Assembly (NCBI RefSeq): GCF_025263565.1
Contig: NZ_CP079865.1
Location: 124,001 to 188,000 of the forward strand
DNA length: 64,000 nucleotides
Reading direction: 5' to 3'
Source: Mycobacterium sp. SMC-8
GTDB taxonomy: Bacteria; Actinomycetota; Actinomycetes; Mycobacteriales; Mycobacteriaceae
The notes under the pieces: model-generated
The model's database searches: none
The model's input: only the letters and a program-made list of their open reading frames with translations
What the model was told of the DNA's origin: nothing
Shown here: positions 1 to 8,154 of the stretch, piece by piece
Layout: every line of letters begins with the position of its first letter
Numbering within the stretch: the stretch's first letter is position 1
Position numbers and translations under genes: made by a program

Positions 1-557
1 TTAAGGGCCTGGATCTGCGTCTTCTCATCCACGCAGAGCACCAGCGCCCGCTCCGGCGGGTCCAGGTACAGGCCGACGACATCGCGGACTTTGGCCACGA
101 ACAGCGGATCCTTCGATAGCTTCCATGAGTCCTGCTTGTGGGGAGCCAGTCCGAACGCTCGCCAGACCCGCGACACCATCGACTGACTCAACCCCAAATG
201 AGCGGCCATCGAGCGGGTCGACCAATGAGTGGCATCCGGCGGGGTGGTCTCCAGCGTCTTGGTGATCAACGCTTCGATCTGGTCGTCGCCGACGACCCGC
301 GGACGACCCGGGCGAGGCTCGTCAACCAACCCGTCTAGACGTAATTCGACGAACCGGTTGCGCCATCGCCGCACCGTGCCGATCGACAGTTCCAGCCGAT
401 CGGCGAGTTCGGTGTTGGAGCCACCGTCGGCGGCTGCCAACACAATTCGAGCCCGCATCGCCAGACCCGCGGCACTGGATCGTCGCCGCGCCCACCCCTC
501 CAACTCGGCCCGCTCGTCAGTGGTCAAGACAATCTTCGCGGCATGAGGTGTCGGCAC
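1..557 (-). CDS. IS630-family transposase, N-terminal part (cut by window edge)
   Basis: The visible 185 codons start at a GTG (557). They hold a winged-helix DNA-binding region (LADRLELSIGTVRRWRNRF, about residues 50-70; a second HTH at LGLSQSMVSRVW) and the start of the RNase-H-like catalytic core. The first catalytic Asp is in the motif LCVDEKTQIQAL at the window edge. Members of this family cut and paste at TA dinucleotides. The remaining DDE residues are not visible, so activity cannot be judged. Confidence 0.85.
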   Translation of the reverse strand, partial: MPTPHAAKIVLTTDERAELEGWARRRSSAAGLAMRARIVLAAADGGSNTELADRLELSIGTVRRWRNRFVELRLDGLVDEPRPGRPRVVGDDQIEALITKTLETTPPDATHWSTRSMAAHLGLSQSMVSRVWRAFGLAPHKQDSWKLSKDPLFVAKVRDVVGLYLDPPERALVLCVDEKTQIQAL

Positions 558-600
558 AACCCAGTCTAACAACTAGATCGCAATTAATGACTCAGGACAC
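1..600 (-). mobile_element. IS630-family element, 5' part only
   Basis: The window opens inside an IS630-type element read leftwards. Its outer end lies at about 600, where the sequence CTCAGGACAC is followed by TA, the dinucleotide IS630 elements duplicate. The other end is outside the window, so neither the inverted repeats nor the duplication can be confirmed. Confidence 0.75.
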
Positions 601-926
601 TAGGCTTTTTGATCCACCGCGTTCGATCACGCGGATCAGGCTCGAAGTGAAGTCACGTTCGCTGATGGACCTGAGTTAACTGACTATGGAACGGGAATCG
701 CGAGCCAGACCTACGCGCGACAGGGGAAGACGTCAGTCACGCTGAGGCCCAGTCACCGCGTTTGAACCGGTCTTTCGCACGGCCCGCACATCGCAGAGGC
801 GGATCCCCTGATTCCAGCCGCTGTCCCGTTCTGTCTCGCATATCAGGCGATCGTGGTAGATCCGTCGACAACTGTCGAGTGGGTGAGTGAACTCCCGGCC
901 CGTGGCGACGCTGAGGTGAGCCCCCT
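601..926. other. Gene-free remnant between two insertion sequences
   Basis: About 330 bases between the IS630 end and the IS3 left end. An open leftward frame around 733-926 reads plausibly (for example HLSVATGREFTHPL) but has no start of its own. It runs into the IS3, so it is at best the tail of a disrupted gene that I cannot name. Confidence 0.4.
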
Positions 927-991
927 GTAGTGGTCCAGTCGTTGTGGGACTCTGTTGCCCGAGTGCTCGGGCAGGAAGAATCAATGACGAC

Positions 992-1279
992 ATGGCAACG
1001 AACAAGCGCCGGCGGCACACTCCGGATCAGATCATCCGCAGGCTGGCCGAGGGCAACAAGCTCCTCGGGACCGGCCAGGAACTCGGTGAGGTGTGCCGGC
1101 ACCTGGAGATCACCGAGTCGACCTGGCATCGCTGGGTCGCCCAGTACGGCGGCATGAAGGCCAACGAGGCCAAACGACTCAAGGAGCTCGAAGCCGAGAA
1201 CGCCCGGCTCAAGAAGCTGGTCGCCAACCAGGCCCTCGATATCGACATGCTCAAGGAGATCTCGTCGGGAAACTTCTGA
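992..1279 (+). CDS. IS3-family transposase OrfA
   Basis: A 95-residue protein with an N-terminal helix-turn-helix (TPDQIIRRLAEGNKLL through LEITESTWHRW) that binds the element ends. A C-terminal leucine-zipper-like coil (KRLKELEAENARLKKLV) follows. The ATG at 992 is chosen because MATNKRR matches the usual family start. Just before the stop, GGGAAAC (1267-1273) is a likely -1 slippery site leading into orfB to make the OrfAB transposase. Confidence 0.88.
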   Translation: MATNKRRRHTPDQIIRRLAEGNKLLGTGQELGEVCRHLEITESTWHRWVAQYGGMKANEAKRLKELEAENARLKKLVANQALDIDMLKEISSGNF

Positions 1280-2130
1280 CCCCGAACCGCAAGCGCAGCG
1301 CCGTCATAGCGCTGCGTGAGCGGTTCGGGGTGTCGGAGCGCCGCGCCTGCTCGGTGGTCGGCTTGCACCGCTCGACGATGCGGCTGACGCCGGCACCGAT
1401 CACCACCGAGGAGGCTGAGCTGCGGGCGTGGCTGCGCCGGTTCTCGGTCGACCGGCCGCGCTGGGGGTGGCGCCGGGCCGCGAAGATGGCGCGGCGAGCC
1501 GGCTGGAAGGCCAACAACAAGCGCATCCGCCGGCTGTGGCGTGAGGAGGGCTTGCGGGTGCCGCAGCGGCGCCGCAAGAAGCGGCTGACCGGGATCGGTG
1601 TCGCCGTCGGTGCGATGTCCCCAATCCGACCGAATGTGATCTGGGCGATGGACTTTCAGTTTGACACCACCGCCAACGGGCGCACCCTCAAGATGCTCAA
1701 CGTGATCGACGAGTTCACCCGCGAAGCCCTCGCCATCGAGGTGGATCGGTCCATCGACGCCGCCGGTGTCGTCGACGTCTTGGACCGTCTGGCGCTCACG
1801 CATGGGGCGCCGCACTATGTGCGTTTCGACAACGGGCCTGAGTTCGTCGCGCATGCCGTGTCGGATTGGTGCCGATTCAACAGTGCCGGTTCACTTTTCA
1901 TCGATCCCGGCTCGCCGTGGCAGAACGCCTGGATCGAATCATTCAATGGCCGACTGCGGGACGAGCTGCTCAACCTGTGGCGCTTTGATTCGCTGCTGGA
2001 AGCCCGCGTGATCATCGAGGACTGGCGAGCCGATTACAACGCCAATCGGCCCCACTCCGCCCATGGCGACCGCACCCCAGCCGAGTTTGCCCTACAGTGG
2101 GCCGCGACCCATCAACCGAAAGTCGCATAA
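1273..2130 (+). CDS. IS3-family transposase OrfB (DDE integrase core)
   Basis: Read in the -1 frame relative to orfA, so it is probably expressed as an OrfAB fusion; the start given is the frame entry, not an independent start codon. The rve core is complete: first Asp in VIWAMDFQFDT, second in VRFDNGPEFV, Glu in WQNAWIESFNGRLRDE, and a C-terminal IS3 signature (DYNANRPHSAHGDRTPAEF). Nothing suggests inactivation. Confidence 0.88.
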   Translation, partial: LLTPNRKRSAVIALRERFGVSERRACSVVGLHRSTMRLTPAPITTEEAELRAWLRRFSVDRPRWGWRRAAKMARRAGWKANNKRIRRLWREEGLRVPQRRRKKRLTGIGVAVGAMSPIRPNVIWAMDFQFDTTANGRTLKMLNVIDEFTREALAIEVDRSIDAAGVVDVLDRLALTHGAPHYVRFDNGPEFVAHAVSDWCRFNSAGSLFIDPGSPWQNAWIESFNGRLRDELLNLWRFDSLLEARVIIEDWRADYNANRPHSAHGDRTPAEFALQWAATHQPKVA

Positions 2131-2146
2131 CGACTGGACCACCAAA

Positions 2147-2334
2147 CGGGTCCCTCTCAACGCAACGACACCCCCGCCGTCACCCGCGGAACCGTGCTGT
2201 GCGGGCTGAACAATGGGCGCCCGCGCGTGGTGTGGACCAACGACGCGCAACGGCTCATCGCCGACGTGCAATCCGGTGGCCCCACCGACCCTCGGCTGGA
2301 CCAGCTCTACGCCTGGTGGGGCACCCACTCGTAA
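2147..2334 (+). pseudogene. C-terminal tail of an unrecognised gene, cut by the IS3
   Basis: The frame ...NDTPAVTRGTVLCGL...LDQLYAWWGTHS stop is open right up to the IS3 right end and has no start of its own. It looks like the last ~60 residues of a rightward gene whose body was lost. I do not recognise the family. It ends one base before the convergent ligase fragment. Confidence 0.45.
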
Positions 2335-2692
2335 TCAGCCGGGCGCCGCGCCGGCATCGCGCGGCAAACACACCCCCGACACGGGCGCAGTACGGAGTCC
2401 CTTCCACGACGCGTGGCGCAGACCTTTGCCCGCGTGATACTCGCGGTAGGCAACTTCACCGACATACCGCGGCTTGAACCACTGGACCCCCGACATCGAG
2501 GCCCCCTCCGCCACCGGCGGCGCTGGGACCTCGGTCCCGGCCAACAGTGTGGCCAGACGGCGACGTTCGGCACCGCTAAAACCGGTGCCCACCTGACCCA
2601 GCAGCACGAGTTGGCCCGCATCGTCGTGGGCGGCCAGGATCAGGGCCCCAACCTCACCGCGACGGCCGGCTGCGGGCAATGCGAAATATCAG
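2335..2692 (-). pseudogene. ATP-dependent DNA ligase, C-terminal (OB-fold) fragment
   Basis: The leftward frame reads GRRGEVGALILAAHDDAG...LLGQVGTGFSGAERRRL...VQWFKPRYVGEVAYREY, typical of the C-terminal OB domain of mycobacterial ATP-dependent ligases of the LigC/LigD type. The frame closes upstream at about 2692, so the nucleotidyltransferase domain and its catalytic lysine are missing. It is a non-functional remnant, another sign of rearrangement at this edge. Confidence 0.75.
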
Positions 2693-2891
2693 TGGATGCC
2701 GAATGGTCATCCGTCTATGTCGGCGGCGGCGATTTCGACGGTGCGGCGCACCAACACATCGAGTCGAGGTGACGGCCTTCACCATGGCCGTTCGTTCGAT
2801 GTTGAACGACGCGATGGCTGCCACGGCGGCCTACCACCGACTCCGGTGAGTCCGGACACCCCGACGGACCGACGCGTAGCGTTTGGAAGTG

Positions 2892-3362
2892 ATGTGCCAC
2901 TACTGCGGGTGTCGAGAGATGCCGCTGCTGCGCGACTACATCGCCGAACACGAACGTGCCATCAACTTCGGCGGCGACGCGGTGCGGGCCATCGATCGGG
3001 GCGACCTGGCCCAGGCACGGCACCTGCTCGCTGAGATGGCGACAGAACTGGCCGCGCACTGGCTCGGCGAGGAAACCGGGCTGTTTCGGGTGATGTCGCG
3101 CGAGGAGATGTACGCAGAGCACATCGCTCCACTGGTTCGCGAGCACCGCGAGCTGGCCGAACTGCTCGCCACGGTCGAGATCTCCACAGCCGACGGCAAG
3201 CAGGCCATCCGCGACGCGATGTCCGACCTGTATGAACACATCAGCAAGGAGGAGGACGGACTCTTCCCCGCCTCGCTGACCGCGCTCGACGGCGACGAGT
3301 GGGACGCATCGATCGACGCATGGCATGCCGCGCACCCAGGCAGACGCATGATCGCCCGGTGA
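2892..3362 (+). CDS. Hemerythrin-domain protein
   Basis: A 156-residue cytoplasmic protein starting MCHYCGCREMPLLRDYIAEHE. The His/Glu pattern of a hemerythrin four-helix bundle follows: H near 16, H-W-L-G-E-E-T near 55-61, E-H...H-R-E-L in the third helix, Y-E-H-I-S-K-E-E-D near 117. Such di-iron proteins bind O2 or NO, or sense redox; several mycobacterial members are linked to nitrosative stress. ATG 2892 is preferred because homologues often begin with the CxYCGC motif; GTG 2889 and TTG 2883 are in-frame alternatives. It faces the leftward cupin/ferredoxin operon. Confidence 0.82.
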   Translation: MCHYCGCREMPLLRDYIAEHERAINFGGDAVRAIDRGDLAQARHLLAEMATELAAHWLGEETGLFRVMSREEMYAEHIAPLVREHRELAELLATVEISTADGKQAIRDAMSDLYEHISKEEDGLFPASLTALDGDEWDASIDAWHAAHPGRRMIAR

Positions 3363-3408
3363 TTGACTGCACCACCGGCCGACTCCACGAACGTGTCGCG
3401 CAGCGTGA

Positions 3409-3750
3409 TCACGCGCGCGGAAGCTGCGCAACGACCGTCAGCAAAATCACCGAGTCTTCAATCGCCGTCAGCGCGTGCCGCTCGGATGGGATCGTTACGT
3501 GATCGCCCGTCTTACCTTCCCACGCATCAGATTTCGTGTGGAGGCGGACGTGGCCGCGTAGCACCTGAAGCGTCGCCTCACCCGGGCTGTCGTGCTCAGC
3601 CAGCTCCTGCCCAGCCGCCAACGCCATGACCGTCTGCCGCAATTCGTGATCGTGACCACCGTGAATGGTGTGCGCAGCCCGGCCGCTGTGCGCCGTGCGC
3701 GCCTCGGTCAGCTTCTCTTCGGCCATGTCGATCAGTGAAATTGATTCCAT
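3409..3750 (-). CDS. Small cupin-domain protein (copy 1)
   Basis: A 113-residue single-domain cupin. The two cupin boxes read HDHELRQTVMALAAGQELAEHDSPGE and GHVRLH...GDHVTIPSERHAL, followed by a C-terminal beta strand (DSVILLTVV). ATG 3750 is chosen because the homologous protein at 30.9 kb aligns from about this point. It is the last gene of the leftward fdxA-regulator-membrane protein-cupin operon, 19 bases after its neighbour. The metal-binding His set (HGGHDHE, EHDSPGE) is present. The substrate is unknown; its repeated pairing with globins suggests a role in NO or redox metabolism (inference). Confidence 0.8.
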   Translation of the reverse strand: MESISLIDMAEEKLTEARTAHSGRAAHTIHGGHDHELRQTVMALAAGQELAEHDSPGEATLQVLRGHVRLHTKSDAWEGKTGDHVTIPSERHALTAIEDSVILLTVVAQLPRA

Positions 3751-3769
3751 CTCGGGATATCTCTCCTGT

Positions 3770-4195
3770 TCAGCCGGACAGCAACAGTATTCCGCCGAGG
3801 GCAAGGCCGATCACCTTGACCACTTCGAGCAAAACGTACGCGTAATGCGCGCGCGAGCGGGACCCCTCGTCGCCCGCCAACACCGCATCGGAGCGGCGCG
3901 CCAACCGCGGTCGCACGCCCAGCAGCTGGCCGACCAGCGCGACGACGGCGATCGCGAACGCCACGACGACGCTGACTGATGGGCGACTGAGCGTCAAGGC
4001 AGCGAGGATGCCGACGGCGAGTAGCGACTCAACGGTGTTGAGCGCACGAAAGACCATGCGCCCGATGCCCAGTCCGATCTGCAGCGTTACGCCCGGAGCC
4101 CGGAACTTCAGTGGCGCTTCCAGGAACGAGATGGCCAGCACCATGCCCAGCCAAACGAAGGTGAGAGCGACCGCGAACGCCGACGCAGGACTCAC
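3770..4195 (-). CDS. Four-helix membrane protein, unknown function
   Basis: A 141-residue integral membrane protein with hydrophobic stretches at about residues 4-20, 42-62, 65-88 and 120-139 and a basic loop (RPRLARRSD). The motif SFLEAPLKFRAPGVTLQIGLGIGR after helix 1 resembles small DUF4149/TMEM205-like proteins, but the family is not certain. The GTG start (4195-4193) overlaps the upstream regulator's stop as GTGA, so translation is coupled. An operon position between an Fe-S regulator and a cupin suggests a role in the same stress response. Confidence 0.72.
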   Translation of the reverse strand: MSPASAFAVALTFVWLGMVLAISFLEAPLKFRAPGVTLQIGLGIGRMVFRALNTVESLLAVGILAALTLSRPSVSVVVAFAIAVVALVGQLLGVRPRLARRSDAVLAGDEGSRSRAHYAYVLLEVVKVIGLALGGILLLSG

Positions 4196-4821
4196 GATGC
4201 CGCGGCCGGCGTGAGGTGGGCCAGACACAAGTCCGGCTCCACGAACGGATCCAGCCGGTCAACTGTGACCGGTGCACTCCACGTCGCCAGCGCCCCCTGC
4301 ATGAGCCCCAGGTGGATCGGGCAGACGACCGCCGAGCGATCCTGCGCCAGTTCGAGGAACGGGCAATGACGCAGCCCGATTTGCGGCTGCCCGTGAGCTG
4401 TCCGTCGTTGCGGTGCGAACCCGAGTTCGTCGAGCAACTCGACCAGCCGATTGATCGACTGTTGGGCGCCTGGCGCCTTTCTCGTCGGGCCGGTCACCCG
4501 CCGTGCCCACGCCTGGCCGGCCTCGAGTGCCTTGGCGCTGGCGTTGCGGTCCCCGGCAAGGGCCAACGTGAGGATCTCGGCGAGCACTCGGTAGCGCCGG
4601 GTCCCGCCGGGGTCCATCCCACGCACAGCGCGAAACATCAGCGGCGGACGGCCCGGGCGCCTGCGGTCGGGCTCGACACGTTCGACCCGGCCCTCGGTGA
4701 CCAGGGTGTCCAGATGGAACCGGACCGTATTCGGATGCACCCCAAGCTCATCGGCGATCTGCGGGATCGTCAACGCAGTGGTCGCACCCCTCAAAACGGC
4801 CAGCACACCTTCTCGACTCAC
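4192..4821 (-). CDS. SufR-like winged-helix regulator with three C-terminal cysteines
   Basis: A 209-residue regulator. An N-terminal winged helix ([20 protein letters not shown] about 18-37, wing [11 protein letters not shown]) is followed by a C-terminal domain with Cys153 (HCPFLE), Cys167 (VCPIHLG) and Cys199 (LCLAHL). That spacing recalls SufR-type regulators that hold a [4Fe-4S] cluster and respond to iron, redox or NO. The GTG start overlaps the ferredoxin stop (GTGA) and its own stop overlaps the membrane-protein start. It probably controls the divergent promoters at 5163-5212. The Fe-S cluster is inferred from cysteine pattern and context, not shown. Confidence 0.8.
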   Translation of the reverse strand: MSREGVLAVLRGATTALTIPQIADELGVHPNTVRFHLDTLVTEGRVERVEPDRRRPGRPPLMFRAVRGMDPGGTRRYRVLAEILTLALAGDRNASAKALEAGQAWARRVTGPTRKAPGAQQSINRLVELLDELGFAPQRRTAHGQPQIGLRHCPFLELAQDRSAVVCPIHLGLMQGALATWSAPVTVDRLDPFVEPDLCLAHLTPAAAS

Positions 4822-5162
4822 TCTTGTACCCTCGGCAGCCCCGACACCAGTGGCGTGTCCACCCCGAGCGGACCGACTTTCGCCGCACCGCCCGGTGATC
4901 CCAGTGGGCTGTCGCGGCCGGGCAGAGATTCTGTAAAGAAAGCCGCATTGTCGGCCAGGTGAGGCCCCTGCTCTTCGGGGAGGTCGTCCTCGTAGAAGAT
5001 CGCCTCCACCGGGCACACCGGCTCACACGCGCCGCAGTCGACACACTCGTCGGGGTGGATGTACAACGCGCGCCCGCCTTCGTAGATGCAGTCGACCGGG
5101 CACTCCTCGATGCAGGACCGATCCATCACGTCGACACATGGCTTCCCAATCACGTATGTCAT
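4818..5162 (-). CDS. fdxA: FdxA-type 7Fe ferredoxin with long C-terminal tail
   Basis: A 114-residue protein with two cluster motifs: Cys9, 17, 21 and 25 ([19 protein letters not shown]) and Cys40, 43, 46 and 50 ([20 protein letters not shown]), as in mycobacterial [3Fe-4S][4Fe-4S] ferredoxins. It carries low-potential electrons in the cytoplasm. In M. tuberculosis fdxA belongs to the DosR hypoxia/NO regulon. It is first in a leftward operon and overlaps the downstream regulator by GTGA. The tail after residue 65 is rich in Pro, Gly and Leu and has no obvious domain. Confidence 0.9.
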   Translation of the reverse strand: MTYVIGKPCVDVMDRSCIEECPVDCIYEGGRALYIHPDECVDCGACEPVCPVEAIFYEDDLPEEQGPHLADNAAFFTESLPGRDSPLGSPGGAAKVGPLGVDTPLVSGLPRVQE

Positions 5163-5212
5163 GAACTAGAGTTTATACAACAGCACCTGTAAAAACATAG
5201 AGGGAGATATGA
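5163..5212. promoter_or_regulatory. Divergent promoter region, fdxA operon versus methyltransferase/globin operon
   Basis: Only 50 bases separate two divergent starts. The stretch is markedly A/T-richer than its surroundings (AGAGTTTATACAACAG, TGTAAAAACATAGAG) and holds the ribosome site AGGGAGATATGA for the rightward gene. It must contain or overlap both promoters and is the natural place for an operator of the adjacent Fe-S regulator. No DosR box is visible here. Confidence 0.5.
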
Positions 5213-6034
5213 ATGTCTCAGCGCGACACGGCCGACGCCGATCTGCCCCTGCCGTTGGCCACTCGCCACGACGCCGCGGTGCAGGGCCACTGGTTGCTGG
5301 CGCGCCTCGGCAAGCGTGTGCTTCGACCAGGAGGGGCAGAACTCACCCACAAACTGTTGGCGCTGGCCGACCTAGCAGCCAGCGATGTGGTCGAACTGGC
5401 ACCAGGACTGGGTCGCACCGCAGCCGAAATCATTCACCGCCGCCCGCGTTCCTATGTGGGAGTCGAGCAGGATCCCAACGCCGCCGCGGCGGTCCGGTCG
5501 ATCGTGTCCGGATACGGCCACGCCCGCGTCGCCGACGCGGCCGACACCGGGCTACCCGACGGGAGTGCAGATGTTGTGGTCGGCGAGGCGATGCTGACCA
5601 TGCAGAACGATAAAGCCAAGGCGGCCATCGTCGCTGAGGCGACGCGGCTACTGCGGCGCGGGGGCCGATACGCCATCCACGAACTCGCCCTGACGCCCGA
5701 CGAGCTGCCCGACGATGTCAAGACCGACATCCGCCAGGCCCTAGCCAAGTCGATCAAAGTCAACGCGCGTCCGCTCACCGTCGCCGAGTGGCAACAGCTG
5801 CTGGCCGACCAGGGCCTGCGCGTGGACCACATCGAGACCGCCCCCATGGCGCTGCTGCAACCACGACGGCTGGTTTCCGACGAGGGCCTTCTCGGCGCGC
5901 TGCGGTTCGCCAAGAATGTGCTCACCCACCGCGATGCGCGCCGACGTGTGCTTGGCATGCGTCGCACCTTCGTCAAGCATCGCGACCGATTGACCGCCGT
6001 GGCCATCGTCGCGCGCAAATCGGGCGACCTATGA
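5213..6034 (+). CDS. Class I SAM-dependent methyltransferase
   Basis: A 273-residue soluble protein with a Rossmann methyltransferase core: motif I VVELAPGLGRTA (about 61-72), the acidic strand-2 end VGVEQD, and a post-I segment (DGSADVVVGEAMLTMQ). The ATG has the ribosome site GGGAG eight bases upstream. Its stop overlaps the start of the truncated hemoglobin (ATGA), so the two are co-translated. The substrate is unknown; the context is NO or hypoxia stress. Confidence 0.8.
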   Translation: MSQRDTADADLPLPLATRHDAAVQGHWLLARLGKRVLRPGGAELTHKLLALADLAASDVVELAPGLGRTAAEIIHRRPRSYVGVEQDPNAAAAVRSIVSGYGHARVADAADTGLPDGSADVVVGEAMLTMQNDKAKAAIVAEATRLLRRGGRYAIHELALTPDELPDDVKTDIRQALAKSIKVNARPLTVAEWQQLLADQGLRVDHIETAPMALLQPRRLVSDEGLLGALRFAKNVLTHRDARRRVLGMRRTFVKHRDRLTAVAIVARKSGDL

Positions 6035-6435
6035 CGGATCTGGCCAGCCGTGCTGACGTGGAGGAGTTGTTGCGGCGCTTCTACGGCCGGGTGTTCGTCG
6101 ACGATGTCCTCGCCGAACCGTTCATCGAGTTACGGGCGAAGGGGCTCGAGTCGCATCTTGCGGTGATGTGCGACTTCTGGGAGACCGTCCTGTTCCGCGC
6201 GGGGCTCTACCACGGCAGCGCCCTGGTGGTTCATCGGCGGCTTCACGATCGGCATCCATTGTCCGCCAACCACTTTGTGCGCTGGCTACAACTGTGGAAT
6301 GCCGCCATCGACGAGAAGTACCACGGTCCTGTCGCGGAACGCGCGGCGATCCAGGCCGCCAGAATCGCCAAAGCGATGCACCGCCGGCTGCGAGGCGTCG
6401 ACGCAAGCGAACTCGACGCATTATTGGTGGGCTGA
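6031..6435 (+). CDS. Group III truncated hemoglobin
   Basis: A 134-residue globin of the trHbIII type: RRFYGRVFVDD (A/B helix, Tyr18), a DFWETVLFRAGLYHG segment typical of group III, the proximal-His region VVHRRLHDRHPL (His68 or His72), and F-x-R-W-L (Trp85) in the G helix. Such globins bind O2 or NO at haem and are linked to NO detoxification or redox sensing. It is coupled to the methyltransferase by an ATGA overlap. An IS1380 starts 58 bases downstream, so any further operon genes have been separated. Confidence 0.85.
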   Translation: MTDLASRADVEELLRRFYGRVFVDDVLAEPFIELRAKGLESHLAVMCDFWETVLFRAGLYHGSALVVHRRLHDRHPLSANHFVRWLQLWNAAIDEKYHGPVAERAAIQAARIAKAMHRRLRGVDASELDALLVG

Positions 6436-6492
6436 ACTTGTTGCTCCCCGCACATGCATTCCAGTCGGCGGGTTGGTATCGAGGACGCTTTA

Positions 6493-8150
6493 GCCTCGAT
6501 CCACCGATGAATCGCCTGTTCGGAGGGTGTTGATGTAAGGAAAGTGCCCTTTGAGCTGGGATGATTGGAGTTACCACACTTCGATCAGCCCACGTTCAGA
6601 AAGGCACTTCCGGTGCAAGTGTCCCATAGGTTCGCCGTGTCGTCGGCGGTCTTCGATGATGCACATCTCGTGTCGTGCGCCGGGCTGGTGCCGGTGATGA
6701 CCCTGGCCGACCAGACCGGTCTGTCGCAGCTATTGGCCGACAAGATCCGGTTCACCTGTGAGCGGATCCGTTCGGGTGCGGCCCATCCGTCACCGAAGCT
6801 GACCACGCTGATCGCCGGGATGTGCGCCGGCGCGGACAGCATTGATGACCTAGACGTTGTGCGCTCGGGTGGGATGAAGACCCTCTTCGGTGGTGTGTAC
6901 GCCCCGTCGACGATCGGAACCTTATTGCGGGAGTTCACCTTCGGGCATGCCCGCCAGCTCGAATCTGTCCTGCGCGAACACCTGGCCGCGCTGTGCGGGC
7001 GTGTCGATCTGTTGCCCGGCGCCGACGGACGGGCGTTCATCGACATCGACTCACTACTACGCCCGGTCTACGGGCACGCCAAGCAGGGCGCCAGCTACGG
7101 ACACACCAAGATCGCCGGCAGGCAGATCCTGCGCAAAGGCCTCTCACCGTTGATCACCACGATCAGCACCGACCACGGTGCGCCGGTGATCGCCGGGGCG
7201 AGGTTGCGGGCGGGCAAGGCCAACTCCGGCAAGGGCGCAGCCCGCATGATCGCTCAAGCGGCCGCTACCGCCCGTGCTGCCGGGGTCACCGGGCAGATCC
7301 TGGTGCGTGGCGATTCGGCCTACGGCAATAGCACCGTGGTCACCGCCTGCCACCGAGCAGGTGTCCGGTTCTCGCTGGTGCTGACCAAGACCGCCGCAGT
7401 TGCCGCCGCCATTGACGCAATTCCCGAGACCGCGTGGACCCCGGTGAACTATCCCGGTGCTGTGCGTGACCCCGACACCGGCGCCTGGATCTCCGATGCC
7501 GAAGTCGCCGAAACCACCTACACAGCCTTCGGTTCCACCAAGACTCCGGTGACCGCCCGGTTGGTCGTGCGCCGGGTCAAAGACGCGCGGTTCCTCGATG
7601 CGCTGTTTCCGGTGTGGCGGTACCACCCGTTCTTCACCAATTCCGACGAACCCGTCGACGCCGCTGACATCACTCATCGCCGCCACGCCATCATCGAAAC
7701 CGTGTTCGCCGACCTCATCGACGGACCTTTGGCGCACATGCCCTCGGGGCGGTTCGGCGCGAACTCGGCCTGGATCCTGTGCGCCGCGATCGCCCACAAC
7801 CTGCTGCGCGCCGTCGGCGTCCTGGCCGGAGGTGCCCACGCGGTCGCCCGCGGGGCGACACTGCGCCGCAAGATAATCACTATCCCGGCCCGCCTGGCCC
7901 GTCCGCAACGCCAACCTATCCTGCACCTACCAGCGCACTGGCCCTGGACAGAGCACTGGCTCACGTTGTGGCGCAACACCATCGGCTACAGCCCACCAGA
8001 AATCGCCACCACCTGACCATATGCCGAAAGGCCCGACCGGAGCGCACAGGAACAGCTGGACAGACCAGCAGATACCCCCTGCCCGCGACCAGGACCAGCC
8101 CTCAACAGCCCAGCGAGGCACACCTACCCCAATTCATCAGTGGATCGAGG
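6493..8150 (+). mobile_element. IS1380-family element, copy 1 (1658 bp)
   Basis: The inverted ends are GCCTCGATCCACCGATGAAT and its partner ATTCATCAGTGGATCGAGG. Length and sequence match copy 3 at 18932-20589 except for at least one base (Asp versus Gly codon at 6710). Left flank is TTTA, right flank CTTA; copy 2 starts immediately after CTTA and is followed by TTTA. Both copies therefore seem to have used the same TTTA target in succession. Confidence 0.93.
6613..8016 (+). CDS. IS1380-family transposase, copy 1
   Basis: 467 residues. The GTG 6613 (MQVSHRFAVSS) is chosen because it aligns with the only possible start in copy 2. Catalytic motifs of the DDE_Tnp_1 type are visible: FIDIDSLLRPVYGHAKQGASYG, LVRGDSAYGN with the second Asp, and HAIIETVFADL with the Glu. 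All are intact, so it is probably active. It differs from copy 3 by one observed substitution near residue 34 (ADQTG versus AGQTG). Confidence 0.93.
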   Translation: MQVSHRFAVSSAVFDDAHLVSCAGLVPVMTLADQTGLSQLLADKIRFTCERIRSGAAHPSPKLTTLIAGMCAGADSIDDLDVVRSGGMKTLFGGVYAPSTIGTLLREFTFGHARQLESVLREHLAALCGRVDLLPGADGRAFIDIDSLLRPVYGHAKQGASYGHTKIAGRQILRKGLSPLITTISTDHGAPVIAGARLRAGKANSGKGAARMIAQAAATARAAGVTGQILVRGDSAYGNSTVVTACHRAGVRFSLVLTKTAAVAAAIDAIPETAWTPVNYPGAVRDPDTGAWISDAEVAETTYTAFGSTKTPVTARLVVRRVKDARFLDALFPVWRYHPFFTNSDEPVDAADITHRRHAIIETVFADLIDGPLAHMPSGRFGANSAWILCAAIAHNLLRAVGVLAGGAHAVARGATLRRKIITIPARLARPQRQPILHLPAHWPWTEHWLTLWRNTIGYSPPEIATT

Positions 8151-8154
8151 CTTA

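Larger units (their letters stand above)
927..2146 (+). mobile_element. IS3-family element (IS407-like), apparently complete
   Basis: Inverted ends carry the shared core TGGTCCAGTCGTT (931-943 and, inverted, 2129-2141). Between them lie orfA and orfB in a -1 arrangement, the usual IS3 plan. No convincing target duplication is visible, so the outermost bases are approximate. The element separates the short remnant at 601-926 from a gene tail at 2147. Confidence 0.85.

Noticed and set aside
2693..2880. Short rightward frame ending MAVRSMLNDAMAATAAYHRLR before the hemerythrin gene.
   Set aside because: Only about 21 codons, no ribosome site, and no recognisable family; could be a gene tail but cannot be supported.
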